From Thoreauomyces humboldtii (taxonomy: Eukaryota; Chytridiomycota; Chytridiomycetes; Spizellomycetales; Powellomycetaceae), in the NCBI GenBank assembly GCA_027596035.1, contig JADGJA010000519.1, positions 1 to 16,148 of the forward strand: a DNA stretch of 16,148 nucleotides. Direction: 5' to 3'. The translations under genes and the position numbers were made by a program. Numbering within the stretch: the first letter of the stretch is position 1; every line of letters begins with the position of its first letter. Positions 9,069 to 16,148 of the stretch are shown here, in pieces. Below the pieces are notes generated by a model. That model was not told the origin of the DNA. It did not search any database and saw nothing but the letters and a program-made list of their open reading frames with translations.

Positions 9069-11329
9069 TTTAGCAAGTTTGCTCCGGATAATCGATGAGG
9101 ATCAGCCTAAAGGAAAAATGTCAGCGGGGGGGACCGGGGAGACCCTCTGGTCTTATACCTAGGCGAGGGCTTTGTGAAGCGCAGTGCGCGTCGCATTATT
9201 CCACGCGTAGTTGGTAAGCGGGTCGTGCTGTGCTCACTCTTTTTTCTTTTCTCTGATGGATGAGCAGCCACCGAAGGACGCTAGGGGGAACCGAGCAGTG
9301 CACGTAGGCGTGGGATTGCGTGATCCAGATGAGAGGATCCTGGAAAGCAAGCCACGGATGCCTTTTCGTGTTTCGTAGCGACTGGGAACGTGTGGACGAG
9401 GACGGGCTATCTCGACGTCCAGACGTCGCAGAGCCGTGAGGTAAGTCTGTGAAGGATGACCCGTTCGCGTTGCCATCTGCTCTGCTCTTTCCAGGGAGGG
9501 CTATCCTCTGTGGTTGAGAGGCCTATTGCGTTGTAGGAGAGGAAGGCAGAAGCGCAGAGAGGAACGAGAGAGGGGGACACGCTCCCACAGCAGAGACAGA
9601 GCAGAGACGCGCTGTGATGACACACACTCCAGCAAACCCAAGAAGAATTAAGGTTTCCTTGCGCGCGCTTTCCTTTTTTTTTCTTTTTTATACCGAGGTC
9701 TCGGTTCCCTTGCTAAATGTGTGCTTCCGTCCGTCTGGACAGCATCGCGACCGTTGTTACAACAGTACCGTCTATGGGCAAACAGGTTGCGACGACGAGC
9801 GAGGGGTCAGTCAAGTCATCGGGATTCATCCAAGGAAACAAGAGTAGGAAAGCGCGAGAGCAAGAGGTGGACCACAGATCCTCTCTTCAGCCCACTGAAA
9901 AGGAGGCTGGTGCTGGTTACTTTTGTGTCCATGCTTCCCCACCCTTCCCTACCTCAATTTCGCCCAGTATAGACCACCAAAATTTGCAGGGCAAAGTGCG
10001 AGTGGCAGGGGTCTTCTGTCGCTCGGGCTCTTCAAGAGCGACGATGACTAGCAGGAAGACGTTCAACATGCGGGCAACGCTCGGGAGCGAGACGGAGCAA
10101 ACATTGGATGGAAGGTGACGGCTAGGCTGCGATTGCCACTGCTGGGCCGCGACGGTTACGACTGCAACATTTGGCGCTGCGACGACGAGGCTATGGACGG
10201 GAGCACAAGTAAAGTGCACTAGCGGGATGGACGGAGGCTGTGAGCGCACTGACCTTGGGGCTAACGTGGTCTTGGCGAACTGAGGAAGCCAAAGTGAAAG
10301 AGGCCGCAAGCCCTTCAGACAGATTGTAGCTTCGAACAGCCAGGAATCAAGTCTTGGGTGTTTTGCAGGTCAAGCTCTTGCTGTTCACCAGTGGAGCTTC
10401 CTTAAGCGAGGACCAATTCTTATTCATCTTGGTCGGCCATTCCTATCTACCGCCCCGCCCGCAGCAACAGCAAAACAAGTGTATACTCAGCTTCCTTGGA
10501 TGTCTGTCAGGCGTATACACCTGGCAGTTTGGTCTACAAGCACGAGCGGTTCTCATGTCGTGCGCTCACGACGGCGGGTGCACCATTAGTTCAGGGGAGT
10601 ACTACAGGTGCAGTACTCGATACTCACAGAACTCAATAAACAGAACTCAGTACTCGATAGAACTCAGAACTCACAGAACACACAGTACTCAATACTCACA
10701 GAACCGTGAGGACATCCGTGAGTATTGAATTCCAGATTCTTGCGGCGCCCTTGCGCTATACCTTGATGACATGTTTAGCGGTCTCCTCGTAGCAAACATG
10801 GTACGGATCTGCCCCTTGCTATACGAGTGTTGTTCAGCGCATGGGTTGGCCAACATTTCGATTGGCAGATGCACCAATTTCAGTGATGTAATTCCAGGAA
10901 GATAAGGTGCTCCTGTGTCGCAGAGGATGAGGTTACCCCGCGTCGTTCGCGAATCGAAGAGACGAGCCGGGAAGGACCGGCAGCAGGTCCATGGTGGGAA
11001 CTGAGAGAAAGTTTGCGACGTCAAGCTCGAACACAGCGGCCATGATACGGTCTACGGTACCCTCGGGATTCGGCTAACGAAAGCCCTACCGGTGGGTTTG
11101 CCAAGTAGGGTTTGGGACGGCGACGGGGGGGCGGCAATCGGGCAGACGTCATTTGGCCGCACAACGCCCGAGTTTTACGCCTTCCCGCCGCCGCCCTGCC
11201 GTGTGCCGGTGTGCGTGCGTGCTGTGGGCCGTCCTGTGCTGTGAGCGCTATTCGGGGGACACACGCCCACAGGGCCACAGGCCATCCACTTCGTGCCTGT
11301 GCTCTGTTCTCGCAGGAGACTCTCTCGTC
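9069..11329. other. Long intergenic region, no confident gene
   Basis: About 2.3 kb with no frame I can assign to a family. It contains purine-rich stretches (9530-9600), a pyrimidine tract (9665-9690) and the tandem repeat near 10.6 kb. Weak gene-like signs are a minus-strand two-exon frame at 9826-10309 and a strong plus-strand donor AG|GTAAGT at 9441. It may hold non-coding transcripts or fast-evolving small genes. No tRNA or rRNA was found by eye. Confidence 0.5.
10611..10704. repeat. Degenerate tandem repeat of AGAACTCA / AGTACTC units
   Basis: Short units ACTCACAGAA, CAGAACTCA and CAGTACTCGATA recur imperfectly through this stretch. Its end forms a hairpin: TCAATACTCAC at 10689-10699 is the exact reverse complement of 10718-10728, with an 18 nt loop. 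Units are adjacent with no unique spacers, so it is not a CRISPR array. Confidence 0.8.
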
Positions 11330-11770
11330 GTCGGTCCCTCGGACCAGGAAACTCATCCCAACCGCCCTCCCCGTCTCGCACCTTGCCCGTACCTTCCTCA
11401 CCTCGTCTCTCACTTCGTCTCTCACTTTGGTCGCTCCCCTCCCCTTCCCTCCGCTTCCCTCCCCTCCCCACCCTTGGCAACTAGTCGTTTTCGTCTCGGC
11501 ACATCGGATATCCCCATTTGTCATACTCCTCTCCTGCAGCAGTATCATACCCGTCTTCTGTTTCTGCCTTCCCCGTGTTGCATGTTATCTTTGCTTACCG
11601 CCTCAGCACCCACGCCCTTCTCGCACACCTTTCATTCACCCAAGAACCTCTTGGTCTTCATACCCTCGCTTCGAACCTTCCCGTCTCATACACCGTCCGC
11701 TGCATTCTGCGACTCGTCCTCATCCCGACCGAACCGTTCCTTTCGCCTCCCAGCGACCACCGCCTCCTCA
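11330..11770 (+). promoter_or_regulatory. CT-rich leader/promoter of the phosphatase gene
   Basis: The plus strand is strongly pyrimidine-rich for over 400 bp directly before the ATG at 11771, including a short tandem duplication of TCGTCTCTCACT near 11405-11430. Pyrimidine-rich tracts next to start sites are usual in fungal promoters and 5' UTRs. Several long open frames here follow from the biased composition and are not called. Confidence 0.55.
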
Positions 11771-12985
11771 ATGATGGGATCGGTCCCACACCAACAGTCG
11801 CCTTCCCAAGGCAACACCCTCACCTCCGTGACCTCACGACCTACGGGTGCAGGCGCACTTCACCTCCCACCCCTTGCCCCGTCAAATACGAATCTCGCGA
11901 GAAAGCTCTCATTCGATAACAACGACCATGCCACGTTGGAGATGGTTGCCAACTTCAGAGACATCGGGAGAAACCACAACGATGATGCACCAAGGATGTG
12001 AGTGTTGGAAGGGCATCCTTTGTACCATATCCCCATCCATATCCTAACCAATCGTTGGTTTTCCTCGTCTTGCAGTCTAAACGACACGACGACCGTCGCC
12101 AAGTTGAAGCACGGCAATTTCTTCAGAAGCGCACGACTGGACAACGCAACGGCATCCGACGTCAACGTCCTCAAATCCATCCACGGCATTCGAACCGTCA
12201 TCGACCTCCGATCCGAACTGGAACGCAAGGATTGCGCCCACGTCTCCGCCACCTTCCTCTCCCTCGCCATAGAACAGGAGGTGGCGTCCGAGATGAACCC
12301 CGTCCGCTCCCGCGCCGACTCGGCCGAGGCCGAGAAGGAGTACTTTTCCCACAAGGCGGCCGACGACGCCGGCAGCATCGGATCGGCCACGCCAGGCGGA
12401 GCGCAGAGGTGTCGATACTCGATCGAGTTCGCGGGCCACGAGTTCCGTCGCAACGGGGTCTGGAAGCCATTGGGAGTGTGGCAGAAGTGCAAGGTCGTCG
12501 CCTACATGGCCTCCAAGCAGAAACCGAAGGCGGTCCAGATGATAGGAGAGGAGGTCATCTGCCCAAAGGGTCTCCAGGGACTCTACCACGACTTTGCAGA
12601 CTTCTGCGGCAGGGAGATCGTGAGAGCCCTCAAACTCCTCGCCGCCCCCCAGAACTTCCCCGTCCTGGTCCACTGCACCCAGGGAAAGGATCGAACCGGT
12701 CTCGTCGTGGCCCTGGCCCTCCACTGCGCCGGCGTGCCTCTGCCCCTCATCCTGGAGGACTTTGAACGATCCCAGGCGGGTCTGGACTCGCAGAGGGAGA
12801 TCATGGTCAACGAGATGAGAAAGACCGGACTGGACCCCTCCTTCTCGGACGCTCCGAGGGACGTGTTGGCGGACACCTTCCGATACATCGTCGAGAAGCA
12901 CGGGAGCGTGGAATCCTACCTCGACGGAAGGGACTTTGGGAAGGATTGGAGGCAACGGTTGAGGAACAACCTGGTCGAGAACTGA
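11771..12985 (+). CDS. Tyrosine/lipid phosphatase, Y_phosphatase3 type
   Basis: Two exons, 11771-11997 and 12076-12985, give 378 residues; the intron is 11998-12075 (GTGAGT...TGCAG). The N-terminus is Ser/Pro-rich and probably disordered. The family opening motif NFRDIG ends exon 1, followed across the junction by LKHGNFFRSARLDNAT and by TVIDLRSELER at about residues 116-126. The catalytic P-loop HCTQGKDRTG is intact at 275-284, with nucleophile Cys276 and Arg282. The HCxxGKDRTG form belongs to the PF13350-like tyrosine phosphatases, some of which also act on phosphoinositides; the substrate here cannot be told. Between the DLR and P-loop blocks lies a longer-than-minimal region with an Ala/Ser/Glu-rich insert. 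The start was placed at the first of two tandem ATGs after the CT-rich leader; an upstream in-frame ATG near 11582 would add a low-complexity extension and seems less likely. It is convergent with Sam50. Confidence 0.9.
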
Positions 12986-13457
12986 AGAGCAAGTGGTCGG
13001 GGGAGGACCGAAAACCCCCCCTCCGTATCCCGGCTTTTGCTCGCTCGACTACACCTGCTGAGTTTCCCCCGATTCCTCAATCATTTCCCCACATTGTATA
13101 TCCCCAGCGCCACTGCCCTGCACACGATTCTTGCGCGCGTATCTACCGGGTACCCCAACACGCTGCGTGAGTCTGGCGCTATAGAATCTAGAGGAACTTT
13201 CCCTTGGCTTTTCTTACACTTTGATGCCTCATTTTTTTCTTTTTTTTTCGCAATCTTACTTCTGCCTATATTCCTTGCCTTTCGAAGAGTACCATCCTGC
13301 AGACCAGGAGTTTTCATCGATGAAGGGTTGGTATCAGATACTGTTAATAAATGTAAAAAAAACAAAAGGAAAGACTGTATACGGGGAAAGAAACCCATCG
13401 CGCAACCCCCACCATCCATTCACCCATCCATTCACTTTCGTCTCGAACAATGAATGA
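12986..13457. other. Convergent intergenic region between phosphatase and Sam50
   Basis: This 472 bp separates two stop codons facing each other. A canonical AATAAA lies on the plus strand at 13346-13351, about 360 bp after the phosphatase stop, and could be its polyadenylation signal. T-rich stretches at 13225-13250 may also contribute. No gene is seen. Confidence 0.55.
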
Positions 13458-15476
13458 TCACATGTACGATATCCCGATTCCGAACTGGAACCCGGGCTTT
13501 GCTCTATCCGTGAGGCCCGCGACGATGGGAAGACAGTAGTTGAGCTCGAGTCTCAGTATGCTGAACCTGACCGCCAGTCCGAGGCCCGCCGAGACGCAGG
13601 GAGAGGATGCGAGTCTCCTCGCGTTCTGTTCGAACAGGGACGCCGTCGTGCTTGCACATGATGATGTGGATGTGGAAGATGTGGAAGATGATGATGATGA
13701 TGATGATGTGCTGGAGGAGGTGGAGGTGGTGATGGGGGCGAGTGAACCTCCGTTGATGAAGAAATGTCCTTTTATGGGTTTGTCGGCGAGGTAAGGGAGT
13801 GGAGTCAGGAGACTGAGTCCGGCTGCCCAGTAGGCGTCTCCTCCAATGGCGTCCTCTGACGAACAGCGGAGAGAGAGGATTCAGTTAGAAGGCTAGAAAG
13901 GGAGAAAGCCGTGTTCGAACGATTTTTGTTTCTCTGATGTTTTGCATACTTTTGTCCATGGGACCGATCCCGCTCTGTCGGAACCCTCTTATCGAGTTGG
14001 GTCCACCCAGGATGAACCTATCGTTGACTTTTGTCCGTTGTCCGAACAGCGGAAGCATGAGACCTCCCCGGACCGTCGTCGAAAGCGTCTATTGACGTTG
14101 AAATCGCGCGTCGGAGTACGGATGAGTTTAATAGGCGGGGGTCTCACAAGAAAAATAAAAGTACTTACAAATCCATTGCCGAAAGGATACGCCCATTGCC
14201 CCTCCGCCTCTCCTTTCACAAACTTGACGTCACCACCGAGACCCGACAACTCCTCGCGCGTGCGAACGAAGGAACCTCGCGTTGGGAGCATGGGATCGTC
14301 GCGATGGTCTCGGCTGAAGACGTGGCTGATGGCTGATTTCAGGGTATGTCCCGCGTCCTGACGAATGCTGCAAGGAAGCGGCGAAAGAGTGAGTACAAGA
14401 TCGGGGCAAACCGGAAGAAGGGTTGTCGGCCTACCTCCACGATGCGTCCTGCGCAATGTTGTGCAGGTGTCGCCACGCAACATCGTATGCGAACTCGTGG
14501 TTCCCGTAGTAAGGGTCGGCGGTCTTTCGAAACAAAAGGGAACCCTCGTCAATCCTATATCGGTCAAGACCTCAATGCTCCATTCTCCGCACCTTATACC
14601 GAGCGGCGAGTCCTTTCGCCTGTTCCTCATGCGACATGTGCAGCAACACGTTCCTCGACGTGTTGTAAGCCGCCAGTTCCACACGAGCATCGGGATCCGC
14701 TCTGTTGGGTCTTCGGAAGGCGGGAGCGGGTAGGATGGGTTTGCTGGCCAGGACCTGAAAGTAGCTGCCGCTCTCGCTAGCGAACGCAGCCGCGGACTCG
14801 TTGAACGCCACGCTTGGTTGCACGGCGTAGGAAGCGTTGACTTCGAGCGTTTCGCCGGATCCGAGAGCGTTCGATGCTTTCAGTGTGATGTTCTATCGAT
14901 GGCGCTTTTCCGGATGAGCATACGATAAAAGGTCTTTTTCCTGCTGTACTATCCTTTTTTCTCACCGTCGTGGTATCCTGATTGGAGAAATCGGCACCGG
15001 TCCTAGCATAGAACCGCGGTCCTTCCTTGACGTGTAGTACGACGTCAACGGACTCGTTCGACGCGAGATCACCGTAGACTCCCTCCTTGGGGGTGTCGAG
15101 AGTAACGCCGATCTCCCTGAAGACGCCCAGCCTCGACAACCTCTGACATGCCTCCCTGCTCTCTGCCACGATGTCTCCGAGAGTCTGTGACTGGAGGATC
15201 GGCTTCACGAGATCCTCGACCACTCCTCTGCGCGTGTGCTCCACCCATTCGATGCGGACGGAGTTGACGTGGAGTTCCCTGTTCTGGGAGCCTGATATCT
15301 ACGGGGGGGTTTGTATGAGCATTGCAGATCGCGGAGAACGAGAGGGAAAGGTTCTCGAGATTCACCAGGTCGCCGAGGCGTTTTGCTTCGAGCTGAGCAG
15401 CTCTGATCTCCTCTGGAGACGGTGGCGGTGGTGCTGGCGCAGGCGCCGCAGGCATGTCGTCTATGACCGAGTCCAT
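13458..15476 (-). CDS. SAM50: Sam50, mitochondrial outer-membrane Omp85 beta-barrel assembly protein
   Basis: Seven minus-strand exons, 15476-15366, 15298-14966, 14892-14600, 14554-14435, 14367-14169, 14088-13950 and 13855-13458, give 530 residues in one frame. Sam50 is the core of the SAM complex, which folds beta-barrel proteins into the mitochondrial outer membrane. The N-terminus is Pro/Ala-rich, then acidic and helical. One POTRA-like domain follows at about residues 38-150 (NSVRIEWVEHTRR, LGVFREIGVTLD, DVVLHVKEG). The barrel has NALGSGETLEVNASY, HEFAYDVAWRHL, SIRQDAGHTLKSAISH and the Omp85 loop-6 signature IRGF at 385-388 within DRFILGGPNSIRGF. It ends in a beta-signal-like FQFGIGISYM. 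Intron 14555-14599 is only 45 nt. A Ser/Thr run at about residues 439-465, encoded by a (TCA/TCC)n microsatellite, sits between late strands. Exon 2 could start at two in-frame acceptors (15298, or 15 nt further in), and the exon 4 donor has an alternative 5 bases upstream that is also in phase. Confidence 0.95.
13650..13735. repeat. Coding trinucleotide microsatellite inside Sam50
   Basis: On the plus strand this reads as runs of GATGATGAT and GTGGAAGAT; on the coding minus strand it is TCA/TCC/ACA/ACC codons for an uninterrupted Ser/Thr tract. It is in frame and lies between barrel strands, in a loop that is much simpler in usual Sam50 proteins. Confidence 0.85.
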
Positions 15477-15718
15477 GTTGTGTGGCGTGTACGTACGTAC
15501 GTACGTAGGTGCGGTCGGCTTTCGGTCCCCTTCGGCAGAGAGAGTGAGGCTGCTCGAACCTCAGGGCGAAGGACCCTGGATGATGGATTCACCTGCCACC
15601 ACACCACCACCACTCACCTGCCAACCTTCTCGCACGCACTCCTCCGGCATGGTCCTCGGTCCCTGGAGCGAATCCCAGGAGGGCTGAGCAGAAGGTCTTG
15701 ACGCAACGCAGCGCCACG
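15477..15718. promoter_or_regulatory. Divergent promoter between SAM50 and BORCS6-like gene
   Basis: 242 bp separate the two start codons, so this short stretch must carry both promoters and 5' UTRs. It holds a perfect palindromic (GTAC)n microsatellite at 15489-15507, close to the Sam50 ATG. A regulatory role for the repeat is not shown. Confidence 0.55.
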
Positions 15719-16148
15719 ATGCAGCAACTCCCGCGACTCCCTTCGGTCCTCTCCTCCTCTCGCACCGCTGCTCCAAACAACACGGTGCCCATCGATCCTG
15801 CACTCATCGACGCCGTCGAACGTCACGCATCAGAGATCCAGGCAGACACGAACCTCCTCATACAACGTCTCACTTCTCGAATGAGCGAGGTACATCCCCA
15901 TCACAAGCCTTCCTTGTCCTCTCATCCACTGACTCGGTTCGCGTTGCTCAACACACAACTTTCAAATTCTATCTCCGAAAGATGACAGGCACGACGCAAA
16001 GGTCGGCAGAAGTGACGCAAAAAGCCGCGACGAACCTGGCAGCCGGCGTCAACGAGTCCGTCAGGGAGATGGGAATCCTCATCGACTCGGTCCTGGCTCT
16101 GAGGGAGGACATTGGGGCAGTCGGCGTGCTGTCCGCTCAGATGTGAGG
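15719..16148 (+). CDS. BORCS6-like protein, N-terminal part (runs off the window)
   Basis: Exons 15719-15889 and 15982-16142 are seen; a donor GTGAGG at 16143 then leaves the window, so the 3' part is missing. The intron is 15890-15981 (GTACAT...AAAG). The 110 or so visible residues read MQQLPRLPSVLSSSR, then IDPALIDAVERHASEIQADTN, LIQRLTSRMSE, then after the junction MTGTTQRSAEV, NLAAGVNESVREMGILIDS and LREDIGAVGVLSAQM. The helical pattern and the block (I/L)DPALI..(I/V)E.HA.E.....N.LI..L match the BORCS6 helical domain (PF10157), part of the BORC complex that acts on lysosome positioning in animals. In fungi the equivalent role would be on vacuole or endosome membranes, which is inference. 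The first ATG fits the short distance to the divergent Sam50 gene. Confidence 0.78.

Noticed and set aside
9421..9450. Strong splice donor GAG|GTAAGT on the plus strand with about 39 open codons before it
   Set aside because: No start codon, partner acceptor or homologous peptide could be tied to it, so no gene is called.
10611..10704. CRISPR-like array
   Set aside because: Units are short, irregular and contiguous without spacers, and the setting is a eukaryotic genome.
11112..11774. Long plus-strand frames in the CT-rich leader (up to 220 codons)
   Set aside because: They arise from pyrimidine-biased DNA, translate to Ser/Pro/Leu/His low complexity, and end at or before the conserved phosphatase start.
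12077..12955. 292-codon minus-strand frame opposite the phosphatase
   Set aside because: The plus strand carries the intact HCTQGKDRTG P-loop; the antisense product is Gly/Val-rich without known motifs.

Overview
This window looks like nuclear DNA from a filamentous or yeast-like fungus. The genes are broken by short GT-AG introns (45 to 120 nt), intergenic DNA carries CT-rich leaders and microsatellites, and the recognisable products are eukaryotic (mitochondrial SAM complex, BORC-type subunit, Kelch protein, DUF726 membrane protein). The rather GC-rich coding sequence and intron style fit Basidiomycota best, but that placement is inference. No bacterial, viral or transposon coding region was recognised.

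Layout, left to right. (1) 254-1705 (+): a saccharopine dehydrogenase-like / trans-acting enoyl reductase-like oxidoreductase in three exons. (2) 2193-4277 (-): a DUF726/TMCO4-type membrane protein with an alpha/beta-hydrolase-like domain, four exons, convergent with gene 1. (3) 4595-6293 (+): a KLHDC4/Kel3-type Kelch protein in four exons, divergent from gene 2 across a 317 bp shared upstream region. (4) 6294-8240: no recognised gene. It holds a striking pair of interleaved perfect inverted repeats, a possibly broken ORF and a degenerate minisatellite. (5) 8241-9068 (-): an unrecognised alanine-rich protein with a basic tail repeating the motif RRSxRIA. (6) 9069-11770: 2.7 kb without a confident gene, with a tandem repeat near 10.6 kb and a CT-rich leader next to gene 7. 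(7) 11771-12985 (+): a Y_phosphatase3-type tyrosine/lipid phosphatase in two exons with P-loop HCTQGKDRTG. (8) 13458-15476 (-): Sam50, the Omp85-family core of the mitochondrial sorting and assembly machinery, seven exons, complete. (9) 15719 to past the right edge (+): start of a BORCS6-like gene, divergent from Sam50 across 242 bp.

The genes do not form a pathway cluster; they are mostly housekeeping or cell-biology genes in alternating convergent and divergent pairs. All exon models were assembled by hand from reading frame, GT/AG sites and family conservation, and each complete spliced model keeps one open frame from ATG to stop. I saw no clear new biological system. The items most worth a second look are the interleaved inverted repeats at 6945-7232, the missing nucleophile serine in the DUF726 protein, the intron-like cassette that would switch the C-terminus of the 8241-9068 gene, and the serine-rich microsatellite insertion in the Sam50 barrel.
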